Assembly: GCA_039812765.1 (NCBI GenBank)
Contig: JBDIBF010000007.1
Coordinates: forward strand, 1-64,000
Direction: 5' to 3'
DNA from: JADJVL01 sp039812765
Lineage (GTDB): Bacteria; Acidobacteriota; Holophagae; Holophagales; Holophagaceae
Length of the DNA: 64,000 nt
The notes beneath the pieces were generated by a model. It saw only the letters and a list, made by a program, of their open reading frames with translations, was not told where the DNA came from and ran no database searches. Within the stretch, counting starts at the first letter, position 1; every line of letters begins with the position of its first letter. The translations under genes and the position numbers were made by a program. Shown here in pieces: positions 8,091 to 18,995 of the stretch.

Positions 8091-8635
8091 TGGGCGCCCG
8101 CACCCCCCACCTCACCGACGCGCTGACCGCCTTCATCGCGAAGCAGAAGGTCTTCTTCGTCGCCTCGGCGCCCCTCGCTCCCGACGGCCATGTGAACCTC
8201 TCCCCCAAGGGATTGGACTGCCTGCGCGTCCTGTCGCCGACGCGGGTGGCCTACCTGGACCTCACGGGGAGCGGCAACGAGACGGCGGCGCACGTGCGGG
8301 AGAACGGTCGCGTCACGCTGATGTTCTGCGCCTTCGAGGAGCCGCCGCTGATCCTGCGGATCTACGGCACCGGTCGTGCGGTGCGGCCTTCGGAGGCGGA
8401 CTGGACGGAGCTCTCATCGCATTTCGAGCTTGTCCCGGGCACGCGGCAGATCCTCGACATCGCCATCCGCGAGGTCCAGACCTCCTGCGGCCACGGTGTG
8501 CCCCTCATGGCCTTCGAAGGCCACCGCACGCGCATCCCCGTCTGGGCCGAATCCAAGGGCGAAGCCGCCATGGAGGCCTACCGCGCGGCGAAGAACCGTG
8601 TCAGCCTCGACGGGCTGCCCACGGGACTCGACTGA
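8090..8635 (+). CDS. Pyridoxamine 5'-phosphate oxidase-family protein
   Basis: 181 residues. The ATG overlaps the previous stop (TGATG), so it is probably in the same operon. The N-terminal segment KVFFVASAPLAPDGHVNLSPKG and the LDLTGSGNETAAHVRENGRV stretch match the split-barrel FMN-binding fold of PNPOx-like proteins. FEEPPLILRIYGTGRAV follows as a central strand pair. Such proteins bind FMN or related flavins and reduce or oxidise small molecules; few of this subgroup are characterised. The C-terminal half (QTSCGHGVP) resembles stand-alone members of about 180-200 residues. Confident on fold, not on substrate. Confidence 0.82.
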   Translation: MGARTPHLTDALTAFIAKQKVFFVASAPLAPDGHVNLSPKGLDCLRVLSPTRVAYLDLTGSGNETAAHVRENGRVTLMFCAFEEPPLILRIYGTGRAVRPSEADWTELSSHFELVPGTRQILDIAIREVQTSCGHGVPLMAFEGHRTRIPVWAESKGEAAMEAYRAAKNRVSLDGLPTGLD

Positions 8636-8636
8636 C

Positions 8637-8876
8637 GTGGACGAACTCTACGGCCTCCTCCTCGATCTGCTGCCGCGCCTGCGGGAGGCGGGGCACCGGG
8701 AGGAGGCCAGCGCGCTGTTGGCTGCCCTCACCCAGGCCTGCACGCCACTCGAGGTGCTGGACCGCCTCCGGAACGCCCTCGCCGAACTGCCCGACGGCCT
8801 CGACGCCGAGACCAAGGCGCTGGTGCGGGGGCTCCAGTCCACCCTCGAGATCCTCTGGGCCGAGCGCCACCCGTGA
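8637..8876 (+). CDS. Small hypothetical protein
   Basis: 79 residues from a GTG one base after the previous stop codon; its own stop overlaps the GTG start of the next gene (GTGA). It is leucine-rich and helical (YGLLLDLLPRLREAG, ASALLAALTQA), without signal peptide or membrane segment. The tight packing on both sides supports real translation. No family recognised; it may simply be a co-translated helical adaptor. Confidence 0.6.
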   Translation: MDELYGLLLDLLPRLREAGHREEASALLAALTQACTPLEVLDRLRNALAELPDGLDAETKALVRGLQSTLEILWAERHP

Positions 8877-9781
8877 CCATCGGCCGCTTCGCGCCGTCCC
8901 CCACCGGCGTCCTCCACCTGGGCAACCTGCGCACGGCGCTCGCCTCGTGGCTGTCGGCCAAGTCGAAAGGCGGCCGCTGGATCGTCCGCATGGAGGACGT
9001 GGACGGTCCCCGCTGCCGTCGCGAATTCGGCGATCGGCAGCTGCGCGACCTCGCCGCCCTGGGCCTCGAGTCCGACGCCCCCGTGACCTGGCAGTCCGGC
9101 CACGGCGAGAACTACCGAGATGCCCTCGCCGCGCTCCACGCGGCGGACCGCCTCTACCCTTGCGCCTGCTCGAGGAAGGACCTCGCCCTGCTGGCCTCCG
9201 CCCCCCACGCCGACGAAGGCCTGCGCCCCTATCCCGGCCGCTGCCGGGACCGCGCCTGGGAGGGCTTCGACCGCGCCCTGCGCCTTCGGCTCCCCGAGGG
9301 GCCGGTGGACTGGGAGGACCTCCTCCTCGGTCCCCAGCGGGACGACCCGGCCGAGCTCACCGGCGACCCGCTTCTCTTCCGCCGGGACGGCTGCTTCGCC
9401 TACCACCTCGCCGTGGTGGTGGACGACGGCGCCCAGGGCGTCACCGAAGTCGTCCGCGGCGCCGACCTGCGCTGCGTCACCGCCACCCAGATCCGCCTCC
9501 AGGAGGCCCTGGGCCTGCCGCGCCCCGCCTACGCCCACCTCGGCCTCGTCACCGCCCCCGACGGCGCGCGCCTGGGCAAGCGCGGCGGCGCCCTGGGCCT
9601 CGCGGAGCTCGCCGCCAAGGGAATCACAGTGCCCGAACTGCTGGGCTGGCTGGGCTGGTCCCTGGGCTGTCTGGACCGGCCCGAGGCCTGCATGGCGGGG
9701 GACCTGATCCCCGTCTTCCGGTGGGCCGGCGTTCCGCCGGGGGACGTGAGGATCCCGTTGACGTTCTGTGAAGCGTCCTGA
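8873..9781 (+). CDS. gluQ: Glutamyl-Q tRNA(Asp) synthetase
   Basis: 302 residues from a GTG that overlaps the upstream stop by 4 bp. The enzyme attaches glutamate to the queuosine base of tRNA(Asp). It is a class I synthetase core lacking the anticodon-binding domain: APSPTGVLHLGNLRTA is the HIGH-like motif, ARLGKRGGALGL the KMSKS-like region. Cysteines in YPCACSRKDL and YPGRCRD are placed like the zinc ligands of GluQRS. Length agrees with the family (about 290-310). A discriminating glutamyl-tRNA synthetase would be about 170 residues longer. Confidence 0.92.
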   Translation: MTIGRFAPSPTGVLHLGNLRTALASWLSAKSKGGRWIVRMEDVDGPRCRREFGDRQLRDLAALGLESDAPVTWQSGHGENYRDALAALHAADRLYPCACSRKDLALLASAPHADEGLRPYPGRCRDRAWEGFDRALRLRLPEGPVDWEDLLLGPQRDDPAELTGDPLLFRRDGCFAYHLAVVVDDGAQGVTEVVRGADLRCVTATQIRLQEALGLPRPAYAHLGLVTAPDGARLGKRGGALGLAELAAKGITVPELLGWLGWSLGCLDRPEACMAGDLIPVFRWAGVPPGDVRIPLTFCEAS

Positions 9782-9824
9782 CGACGGGACCGGGTTCCGT
9801 CATCATGTCGGCCCGGAGGTTCCC

Positions 9825-11207
9825 ATGAGCGACGTGCTGCGCCAGGCATTCGAGGCCTCCCTCGCCTTCCGCCGCGCCCTGCCCGAGCGCCCCGTGGGCG
9901 CACGTGCCTCCCTGGAGGCGTTGCGCGCGGCCCTGGGCCGGCCCCTGCCCGAGGCCGGCGTGGATTCCGCGACAGTGATCGCGGACCTGGCCCGGGACGC
10001 CGGGCCCGGGCTCATCGGCGAGCCGGGGCCCCGCTTCTTCGGCTACGTCATCGGCGGCAGCTCGGAGGCGGCCCTGGCCGCCGACTGGCTCACGTCGGCC
10101 TGGGACCAGAACGCCGGCCTCTACTCCACCGCCCCCGCCGCCATGGTGGTGGAGGAGGTCGCCGCGCGTTGGGTCCTCGAGCTGCTGGACCTGCCCCGGG
10201 AGAGCGGCGTGGGTTTCGTCACCGGCTGCCAGATGGCGCACTTCACCTGTCTCGCCGCCGCCCGGGACGAGCTGCTCCGCCGCGCGGGATGGGACGCCGT
10301 GGGCCAGGGCCTCCAGGGCGCGCCGGAGCTGCGGGTCATCGTCGGGGAGGAGGTTCACATCACCGTGCCCCGGGCCCTGCGCCTCCTCGGCCTCGGGGAC
10401 CGGCGCCTCGTGAAGGTGGCCGCGGACGGCCATGGGCGCATGCGGCCCGAGGCGCTGGCCGAAGCCCTGGCCGCCTCGGCGGGCCCCACCCTCGTCTGCG
10501 CCCAGGCCGGCGACGTGAACACCGGCGCCTTCGATCCCCTGGAGGCCATCGCCGACCTCTGCGCGCGCCACGGCGCGTGGCTCCACGTGGACGGGGCCTT
10601 CGGGCTGTGGGCCCGGGCCGTGCCGGAGCTCAGGCCCCTGGCCGCCGGCGCCGAGCGGGCGGATTCATGGGCCACCGACGCCCACAAGTGGCTCAACGTG
10701 CCCTACGACTCGGGCATCGCCATCGTGAAGGACGCCGCGGCCCACGCGCGGTCCATGACCGCCCGGGCCGCCTACCTCATCCAGTCCGAAGGCGCCGCCC
10801 GGGACGCCGTGGACTGGGTGCCCGAGTTCTCCCGCCGCGCCCGGGGCTTCCCCCTCTATGCCCAGCTCCGTGTCCTGGGGCGGCAGGGCGTCGCGGCGCT
10901 GGTGGGGGGGAGCTGCGCCCTCGCCCGCCGGGCCGCCGAGGGTTTCGCCCGCATCCCCGGCGCCGCGGTGCTGAACGAGGTGGGGCTCAACCAGGTGCTG
11001 GTGGCCTTCACGCCCCCGGCCGGGATCGACACGGCGGCGCACCTGAACGCCCTGGTAGCCCGCATCCAGGCCGAAGGCACCTGCTGGGCCTCCGGCAGCG
11101 TCTGGAGGGGGCGGCCCGTCCTGCGCTTCTCCGTCTGCGGCCAGGACACCCGCGAGGAGGACATCGACCGCTCGGTGGCGGCCATCGAGAGGGTGCTCGG
11201 CGCCTGA
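9825..11207 (+). CDS. PLP-dependent group II amino acid decarboxylase
   Basis: 460 residues. The type II decarboxylase fold shows as FGYVIGGSSEAALAADWL in the N-terminal part, VCAQAGDVNTGAFDPL and LHVDGAFGLWA in the centre (HVDxA is the PLP-contacting motif) and TDAHKWLNVPYDSG, whose lysine should form the Schiff base. This group includes aromatic amino acid, glutamate and aspartate decarboxylases; substrate cannot be told from sequence alone. The ATG at 9825 has GGAGG a few bases upstream (CCCGGAGGTTCCC) and a CATCAT box before it. The gene converges with cysK with only 3 bp between stop codons, inside a small GAGGCT/AGCCTC hairpin at 11206-11219. Confidence 0.85.
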   Translation: MSDVLRQAFEASLAFRRALPERPVGARASLEALRAALGRPLPEAGVDSATVIADLARDAGPGLIGEPGPRFFGYVIGGSSEAALAADWLTSAWDQNAGLYSTAPAAMVVEEVAARWVLELLDLPRESGVGFVTGCQMAHFTCLAAARDELLRRAGWDAVGQGLQGAPELRVIVGEEVHITVPRALRLLGLGDRRLVKVAADGHGRMRPEALAEALAASAGPTLVCAQAGDVNTGAFDPLEAIADLCARHGAWLHVDGAFGLWARAVPELRPLAAGAERADSWATDAHKWLNVPYDSGIAIVKDAAAHARSMTARAAYLIQSEGAARDAVDWVPEFSRRARGFPLYAQLRVLGRQGVAALVGGSCALARRAAEGFARIPGAAVLNEVGLNQVLVAFTPPAGIDTAAHLNALVARIQAEGTCWASGSVWRGRPVLRFSVCGQDTREEDIDRSVAAIERVLGA

Positions 11208-11210
11208 GGC

Positions 11211-12149
11211 TCAAGCCTCGTCGCTGCCCTCGTTGACGTTCTCGAAGAGGACCGTCGAGAGGTAGCGCTCGCCGGTGTCGGGCAGCATGGCGAGGATGAC
11301 GTCGCCGGGCTTCGCCTGCCTCGCCACCTCCAGGGCGGCGGCGAAGGTGCCGCCGGCGCTGAGGCCGCAGAAGATGCCCTCCTCCTTCGCGAGGCGCTGG
11401 GCCGTGTCCCGGCTCAGCAGGTCGCCCACGGGGATGATCTGGTGCGGAACCGAGCGGTCCAGCACCGCGGGCACGAAGTCCGGGGTCCAGCCCTGGATCT
11501 TGTGGGGGGCCCAGGGCTGGTCCCTCAGCAGGGAGGCGCCCTCGGGCTCCGTGGCCACGATGCGTACCTCGGGCCGCGCCGTGCGCAGCACCTGGCCCAC
11601 GCCGGTGAGGGTGCCGCCGGTGCCCCAGCCGCTCACGAACCAGTCCAGCCGCCGACCGGCGAAGTCCGAGAGGATCTCCGCCGCCGTCGTCTGCCGGTGG
11701 TAGGCCGGATTGGCGGGGTTGTCGAACTGGCGGGCCAGGAATGCCCCGTGCTTCGAAGCGTACGCTTCGGCGATCTTCACCATGCCGCTGGCGCGGTTCG
11801 CGGCCGGGGTGAGGATGACCTTCGCGCCGTAGGCCCGCATGAGCTTGCGGCGCTCGATGGAGAAGGAGTCGGCCATGAAGGCCACGAAGGGGTAGCCCCG
11901 GGCGGCGCAGACCATGGCGAGGGCGACGCCGGTGTTTCCGGAGGTGGCTTCCACCACCATCTGCCCGGGCTTGAGCAGCCCCTTCGCCTCGGCGTCCAGG
12001 ATGATGGCCAGGGCGAGGCGGTCCTTCACCGAGCCGCCGGGGTTGAAGGCCTCCACCTTCACGTACATCTCCACGCCTTCCGGGGCCAGGCGGTGGATGC
12101 GGACGATGGGGGTGCGGCCGATGGTGTCGAGGATGCTGTCGTGGATCAT
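11211..12149 (-). CDS. cysK: Cysteine synthase A
   Basis: 312 residues. It makes cysteine from O-acetylserine and sulfide. The PLP lysine lies in NPGGSVKDRLA, the substrate loop in EATSGNTGVALA, the phosphate-binding glycines in GWGTGGTLTG and the serine contact in CGLSAGG. The internal YHRQTTAAEI segment is in its usual place. I chose the ATG at 12149 because CGGAG sits 7 bp upstream and a CAGAAT -10-like box lies at 12174-12179 on this strand; an upstream ATG at 12176 would add nine residues. Length matches CysK (about 310). A CysM or cystathionine beta-synthase identity is less likely. Confidence 0.93.
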   Translation of the reverse strand: MIHDSILDTIGRTPIVRIHRLAPEGVEMYVKVEAFNPGGSVKDRLALAIILDAEAKGLLKPGQMVVEATSGNTGVALAMVCAARGYPFVAFMADSFSIERRKLMRAYGAKVILTPAANRASGMVKIAEAYASKHGAFLARQFDNPANPAYHRQTTAAEILSDFAGRRLDWFVSGWGTGGTLTGVGQVLRTARPEVRIVATEPEGASLLRDQPWAPHKIQGWTPDFVPAVLDRSVPHQIIPVGDLLSRDTAQRLAKEEGIFCGLSAGGTFAAALEVARQAKPGDVILAMLPDTGERYLSTVLFENVNEGSDEA

Positions 12150-12269
12150 GGGAGGCTCCGGGATGGGGAGCGTCATTCTGCGCAGGCCCGGCAGGGGCCT
12201 TCCAGACGGGTTCTTCGGCCCTTGATGGATCCATCACGCCAGCAGGCCTCCAGACCGCGTCGTGATTTT

Positions 12270-12285
12270 TCAATTAAAGAATTGA
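12270..12285. promoter_or_regulatory. AT-rich palindrome, possible operator
   Basis: TCAATT-AAAG-AATTGA is a perfect 6-4-6 inverted repeat in an AT-rich pocket between the divergent cysK and hsp20 genes. It lies about 30 bp upstream of the hsp20 -35 box. It does not match CIRCE. A repressor or activator site for hsp20 is an inference. Confidence 0.35.
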
Positions 12286-12315
12286 TTTGAATTGACGCGA
12301 TTGTTCAGTTCCCTC

Positions 12316-12342
12316 TTGACAATGAGTCGTTTGGGCTAAAAT
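12316..12342 (+). promoter_or_regulatory. hsp20 promoter
   Basis: TTGACA at 12316-12321 and TAAAAT at 12337-12342, 15 bp apart, precede hsp20 by 42 bp. The short spacer leaves open whether the housekeeping or a heat-shock sigma factor reads it; the CTTGACA half also resembles a heat-shock -35, but the -10 is not the CCCCAT type. Confidence 0.6.
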
Positions 12343-12383
12343 TTCCTTCGCGCAATGGAGCGCATTTCCCCATGGAGGACACC

Positions 12384-12851
12384 ATGACCACCCTTCTGAC
12401 CCGTCCCGCCCGTACGGCCACGGTCCAGACGCCTGTTCTGGAGCCCTTCCGCGTCATGCGGGACCTGCTGCGCTGGGACCCTTTCCGGGACGCGGCGTGG
12501 ACCTATGAATCCAGCCCGGTCTTCACGCCGGCCTTCGATGTGAAGGAGACCGCTTCCGCTTACGTCTTCAAGGCCGATCTGCCCGGCATCCGCCTCGAGG
12601 ACCTGGACATCCAGGTGCTCGGCAACCGCCTCACCCTCGCCGGCCGGCGCGAGGCCGAAGGCCGGGAGGAGCAGGAGACCTGGCACCTGGGCGAGCGCAG
12701 CTTCGGCGCCTTCAGCCGCAGCTTCACCCTGCCCGAGGAGATCAACGCCAGCCAGGTGGAGGCCCGCCTCGAACAGGGCGTGCTCACGCTCACGATCGCC
12801 AAGAGCCCGGCGGCCCAGCCCCAGAAGATCCGCGTGGTGGCCGGCGGCTGA
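12384..12851 (+). CDS. Small heat shock protein, Hsp20/alpha-crystallin family
   Basis: 155 residues. ATP-independent chaperone that holds unfolding proteins in the cytoplasm. An N-terminal arm contains DLLRWDPF, common in bacterial members. The alpha-crystallin domain spans about residues 45-145, from PAFDVKETASAYVFKADLPG through LTLAGRREAE to the conserved EQGVLTLTIAK. I chose the ATG at 12384 because TGGAGG lies 5 bp upstream; an ATG at 12372 overlaps that site. A terminator follows immediately. Confidence 0.92.
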   Translation: MTTLLTRPARTATVQTPVLEPFRVMRDLLRWDPFRDAAWTYESSPVFTPAFDVKETASAYVFKADLPGIRLEDLDIQVLGNRLTLAGRREAEGREEQETWHLGERSFGAFSRSFTLPEEINASQVEARLEQGVLTLTIAKSPAAQPQKIRVVAGG

Positions 12852-12859
12852 AGGTGCAG

Positions 12860-12905
12860 CCCTCACGGAAAAAGCCCGGCCGAGGCCGGGCTTTTTCCGT
12901 GAGGG
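12860..12905. terminator. Bidirectional terminator between hsp20 and rpsT
   Basis: A perfect 21-bp inverted repeat (CCCTCACGGAAAAAGCCCGGC and its complement) with a 3-4 base turn. The internal A-run and T-run give a GC stem followed by U-rich sequence on both strands, serving hsp20 on one strand and rpsT on the other. Confidence 0.9.
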
Positions 12906-12915
12906 GGAGATGCTG

Positions 12916-13176
12916 TTAGAGGCCGTTGACCTTCAGGGTCAGACGGGACTTGTGCCGGTCGGCGGCGTTCTTGTGGAGGATCCCCTTCTTGGCGGCCTTG
13001 TCCACCACGCCCATGATGCCGGATAGCGCGGCGGCCGCCTCGGTCTTGCTGCCGGTCTCGACGACGGCCATGAACTTCTTCAGGGCGGTGCGCAGGGTGG
13101 ACCGGTTGGCGCGGTTGCGCAGGCGGGCTTCCGCATCGCGGCGGGCCTTCTTGGCGGCGGACTTGTGATTGGCCAT
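12916..13176 (-). CDS. rpsT: 30S ribosomal protein S20
   Basis: 86 residues. Binds 16S rRNA and helps assemble the small subunit. The N-terminus MANHKSAAKKARR is the family signature, followed by the basic RNRANRSTLRTALKKF helix and the AAKKGILHKNAADRHKSRL C-terminal helix. Length is standard (about 87). It forms its own transcription unit with a promoter at 13231-13258 and a terminator at 12860-12905. Confidence 0.97.
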   Translation of the reverse strand: MANHKSAAKKARRDAEARLRNRANRSTLRTALKKFMAVVETGSKTEAAAALSGIMGVVDKAAKKGILHKNAADRHKSRLTLKVNGL

Positions 13177-13230
13177 GCGGGGCTCCAGGGGTCGTCACGG
13201 GGGCGCCCGGCAGGCCGGACGCGAAGGGAA

Positions 13231-13258
13231 ATCGTAGCGCAAAGGGCTGGAAGTTCAA
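13231..13258 (-). promoter_or_regulatory. rpsT promoter
   Basis: On the minus strand TTGAAC (13258-13253) and TACGAT (13236-13231) are 16 bp apart, about 55 bp upstream of the rpsT start. This is one of the better -35/-10 pairs in the window. Confidence 0.65.
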
Positions 13259-13369
13259 GGGGAAAAAGGGCCCGGTCCAGGCCCATTCGGGGCTTCCCAG
13301 GCCGGGGGGCGGCGTGGAAACTGGAGGAGGCCCCGGTCCCCGGTGATCAGGTTTTTGGGGACAGGCGGC

Positions 13370-15165
13370 ATGGAACGCATTCGGGAAGCCTTTGAAAGAG
13401 CCTTGGGCGCGGCCTTGCCGGGCCAGGAGATCCTCCTCGAACGCCCGAAGAGCGGCGAGCTGGGGGACCTGGCCTTCCCCGCCTTCCGCGTAGCCAAGTC
13501 CGTGGGGAAGAACCCCGCGGCCCTGGCCCAGGAGCTTGCCGCGACGGTGAAGGTCGAGGGCGCCGAGATCCTCGCGGCGGGCCCCTACCTGAACCTGAGG
13601 CTTCGCCCCGAGGCCCGGGCCCGGGCGGTGCTGGGGGCGCTGCTTTCGGACCGGCCCTACGGCGCCGGCGCGCCGACGGGGAAGAAGATCATCGTCGAAT
13701 ACAGCTCGCCCAACATCGCGAAGCTCTTCACCATCGGCCACCTGCGCTCCACGATGATCGGCCACGGCCTGGTGCAGGCCCACCGCTACCTGGGCCACGA
13801 GGTGATCCGCCTCAACCACCTGGGCGACTGGGGCACCCAGTTCGGCACCCTCCTGGCGGCCTACACGCGCTGGGCCCAGGCGGACAATCCGCAGCTCACG
13901 AAGGACTTCGGCTGGGCGGCGGAGATCCCCGAAAAGCGCCGCAGCCCCCTCTTCCGCCTATTCCAGCTCTATGTGCGCTTCCACGACGAGGAGCGGGAGA
14001 GCCCCGAGATGCGCGACGAGGCGCGGGACTGGTTCCGCCGCCTGGAGGCCGGCGACGCCGAAGCCCGGCGGCTCTGGGCCTGGTTCCGGGAGATCTCCCT
14101 GGTGGAGTTCCAGCGCATCTACGACCGCCTCGGCGTGGGCTTCGACACCCTGGAGCAGGGGGAGGCCTTCTACGAGGGCATGCTGGGCGAGGTCCTGAAG
14201 CGGCTGGAAGACGCCGGCCTGATGGTGGAAGGCGAAGGCGGCGCCAAGATCGTGGACCTCTCCGACGTCGGCATCGAGACGCCGATGATCGTGCAGAAGG
14301 GGGACGGGGCGAGCATCTACGCGACCCGCGACCTCGCGCAGGTGACCTACCGCAAGGAGGCCTACGCCTTCGATCGCTGCATCTACGTCATCGGCGGGGA
14401 GCAGACCCTCCACATGGCGCAGATCTTCGCCACCGTGGAGAAGCTGGACCCCTGGTTCAAGGGCCGCCTGGTGCACACGCCCTTCGGCCTGGTCCGGCTG
14501 CCCGAGGGGAAGATGAGCACCCGCAAGGGCAACGTCATCTTCCTGGAGGACGTGCTGGACGAGGCGCGGGACCGCGTGTCGGCGGTCATCGAGGAGAAGA
14601 ACCCCGAGCTGAAGGACAAGGCCGAGGTGGCCGAGATGCTGGGCATGGGCGCGGTGCTCTTCTTCAATGCCATGAACGACCGCATCAAGCCCATCACCTT
14701 CGAATGGGACCGGGTCATCGCCCTCGACGGCGACACCGGCCCCTACGTGCAGTACGCCCACGCCCGCATCTGCTCGGTGCTGCGCAAGGCAGGGGGCGAG
14801 TGGGCCATGTGGGGTCGGCCCGGCGCCCATCGCGGCCAGGACACGGCGGTGGTGCCCTACGGCGCCTGCGCACTGCCTTCCGACTTCGCCGGCCTCGAGG
14901 CGCCTGAAGCCCAGGCCCTGCTCTTCGAACTCGCCGGCCTGCCCGCCGCCATCCGCGCGGTGCAGGAGCAGCTCATGTCCACCGCCCTGGCGCGCCAGCT
15001 CCTGTCCATCGCCCGGGCCTTCTCCGGCTTCTACACGAACTGCCCCGTGCTCTGGGAGGAGAACAGCCCGGCGGTGCGGGAGTCCCGCCTGGCGCTGTGC
15101 GTCGCCACGGCCCGGGCCCTGCGCCAGGGCCTCTTCCTGCTCGGCATCCTTGCTCCGGAGGAAAT

Positions 15166-15169
<4 letters not shown>
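13370..15169 (+). CDS. argS: Arginyl-tRNA synthetase
   Basis: 599 residues; class I synthetase. The N-terminal additional domain (residues 1-100) recognises the tRNA D-loop. Catalytic core: EYSSPNIAKLFTIGHLRST carries the HIGH-type motif (as IGHLRS), followed by NHLGDWGTQFG. The KMSKS counterpart is KMSTRKGN near residue 382. The C-terminal part from DTGPYVQYAHARI onward is the DALR anticodon-binding domain. The ATG at 13370 follows AGGCGG; a GTG at 13343 would add nine residues with no homology. The stop overlaps pyrG by 4 bp, so argS, pyrG and tkt probably form one operon. Confidence 0.95.
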
Positions 15170-16812
<1,643 letters not shown>

Positions 16813-16825
16813 TGCCGAGGCACCC

Positions 16826-18796
16826 ATGACCGCCACCCTCGACAAGCGCTGCATCGACACCCTCCGCGTCCTCGCCATGGACGGCGTGCAGGCGGCCAAC
16901 AGCGGCCACCCGGGCACGCCCATGGCGCTGGCGCCGGCGGCCTACACGCTGTGGACCAAGGTCCTCAAGCACAACCCGAGGAATCCGGCGTGGTGGGACC
17001 GGGACCGCTTCGTGCTCTCCTGCGGCCACGCGTCGATGCTGATCTACGGCCTGCTACACCTCACGGGCTACGACCTTGCCCTCGAGGACCTCAAGGCCTT
17101 CCGTCAGTGGGGCTCGAAGACCGCCGGCCATCCCGAGTTCGGCCACTGCCCGGGCGTGGAGACGACGACGGGGCCCCTCGGCCAGGGCATCGGCAACGCC
17201 GTGGGCATGGCCCTGGCCGAACGCGTGCTGGCTGCGAAGTTCAACCGTCCCGGCCACGCCATCGTGGACCACCGCACCTTCGTCTTCGCCTCCGACGGCG
17301 ACCTCATGGAGGGCGTGGCCCAGGAGGCCGCCAGCCTCGCCGGGCACCTGAAGCTCGGCAAGCTCGTGGTCCTCTGGGACAACAACAAGATCACCATCGA
17401 AGGCAGCACCGACCTGGCCTTCACCGAGGACGTGGGCAAGGTCTTCGAGGCCAAGGGCTGGCGGGTGCTGAAGGTCGCCGACGGCGAGGACCTCGCGGCC
17501 CTGCAGAAGGCCTTCGACGCGGGGGTCCATGGCGACGGCCGGCCCACGCTGATCGACTGCCGCACCATCATCGGCTTCCCCGCGCCCACCAAGCAGAACA
17601 CCCACCATGCCCACGGCGCGCCCTTGGGCAAGGACGAAGTCGCCGCCACGAAGAAGATCCTGGGCTGGGATCCGGACAGCCAGTTCCATATCCCGGCGGA
17701 GGCCCTGGAGCACTGGCGCCTGGCGGTGGAGTTGGGGTCCGAGCGGGAAAAGGAGTGGCAGGCCCGCTTCGACGCCTACCGCGCCGCGCACCCCGAGCTC
17801 GCCGCGGAACTGGCGCGGTGGATGTCCGGCGGCGCGCCCGACGTCGTCGCCTCCCTGCCGGCCTTCGCCGCCGCGGACAAGCTCGCCACCCGCGAGGCCA
17901 GCGGCAAGGTGCTGAACGCGATCGCGCAGGCGGTGCCGAACCTCATGGGGGGCAGCGCGGACCTGGCGGGATCGAACAACAGCGACATCAAGGGGGCCGG
18001 CGACTTCTCGGCCACGGAGAACGGCCGCAACCTCCACTTCGGCGTACGCGAGCACGGCATGGGCGCCATCCTCAACGGCATGGCGCTGCACGGCGGCCTG
18101 CGGCCCTACGGCGCGACCTTCCTGCAGTTCGCCGACTACATGCGCGGGTCCATCCGTCTCGCGGCGCTGATGAAGCTGCCGGTCATCTACCTCTTCACCC
18201 ACGACAGCATCGGCCTGGGCGAGGACGGTCCGACCCACCAGCCCGTCGAGCATCTAGCCTCCCTTCGCGCCATCCCGAACCTCGATGTGATCCGCCCCTG
18301 CGACGCCTGCGAGACCGCCGAGGCCTGGAAGGCCGCCCTGGCCCGCACCGACGGCCCCACGGCGCTGATCCTGTCGCGGCAGAAGCTGCCCACCGTGAGC
18401 GAAGGTAAGGCTGCGGGCCTGCACAGCGGCGCCTACATCCTGGCGGACGCGGCGGGCGCCATGATCCAACTCGTCGCCACCGGTTCGGAAGTCGCTCTCG
18501 CCCTGGATGCGAAGAAGGCGCTCGACGGCGAGGGGATTCCCACCCGGGTGGTGTCCATGCCGAGCTGGGAGCGCTTCCAGGCGCTGCCCTCTGGCAGGCA
18601 GGACCCTGTCCTCGCCCCCGGCGTGAAGACCCTGTCCATCGAAGCCGCCAGCACCTTCGGCTGGGCCCGCTGGGCCGATGCCTCGGTGGGCCTGGACACC
18701 TTCGGCGCCTCGGCCCCGGCGGAAGTGCTCTTCGAGAAGTTCGGCTTCACCGTGGCGAACGTCACGGCCTGCGCGAAGGGGCTGCTGAACCTCTAG
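16826..18796 (+). CDS. tkt: Transketolase
   Basis: 656 residues. Transfers two-carbon units in the non-oxidative pentose phosphate pathway. The ThDP-binding region shows ANSGHPGTPM, GPLGQGIGNAVGMA, and the GDGxxxEG-type motif as SDGDLMEGVAQEA with WDNNKITIEG after it. The pyrimidine domain holds GVREHGMGAILNGMALHGG and EDGPTHQPVEHLASLR. The C-terminal domain has VATGSEV and EAASTFGW. Length is typical (about 660). It begins 13 bp after pyrG with CGAGG as ribosome site and is followed by a strong terminator. Confidence 0.96.
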   Translation: MTATLDKRCIDTLRVLAMDGVQAANSGHPGTPMALAPAAYTLWTKVLKHNPRNPAWWDRDRFVLSCGHASMLIYGLLHLTGYDLALEDLKAFRQWGSKTAGHPEFGHCPGVETTTGPLGQGIGNAVGMALAERVLAAKFNRPGHAIVDHRTFVFASDGDLMEGVAQEAASLAGHLKLGKLVVLWDNNKITIEGSTDLAFTEDVGKVFEAKGWRVLKVADGEDLAALQKAFDAGVHGDGRPTLIDCRTIIGFPAPTKQNTHHAHGAPLGKDEVAATKKILGWDPDSQFHIPAEALEHWRLAVELGSEREKEWQARFDAYRAAHPELAAELARWMSGGAPDVVASLPAFAAADKLATREASGKVLNAIAQAVPNLMGGSADLAGSNNSDIKGAGDFSATENGRNLHFGVREHGMGAILNGMALHGGLRPYGATFLQFADYMRGSIRLAALMKLPVIYLFTHDSIGLGEDGPTHQPVEHLASLRAIPNLDVIRPCDACETAEAWKAALARTDGPTALILSRQKLPTVSEGKAAGLHSGAYILADAAGAMIQLVATGSEVALALDAKKALDGEGIPTRVVSMPSWERFQALPSGRQDPVLAPGVKTLSIEAASTFGWARWADASVGLDTFGASAPAEVLFEKFGFTVANVTACAKGLLNL

Positions 18797-18950
18797 CCCC
18801 TGACCCTGCGCGTCTTCGAGACCCTGGATCAGCTCCGGGGAGCGCCCTTTGACCTGCCCTCCACCCTCCTGGAGACGGCCGAGACGCCGGAAGGGCGGGA
18901 CCTATGCCCCGGCCTCCGGCTAGCGAGACAAGCTCAACCCGTGAACGCGG

Positions 18951-18975
18951 AAGGGCCCCGGATCCCGGGGCCCTT
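18951..18975. terminator. Bidirectional terminator between tkt and gltA
   Basis: AAGGGCCCCGG-ATC-CCGGGGCCCTT, a perfect 11-bp stem with a 3-base loop between the convergent tkt and gltA genes. U-tracts are weak on both strands. The 18797-18950 stretch before it has a gene-like codon pattern but no start codon. Confidence 0.7.
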
Positions 18976-18995
18976 GCAATGCCGGCGCGGGAGGC

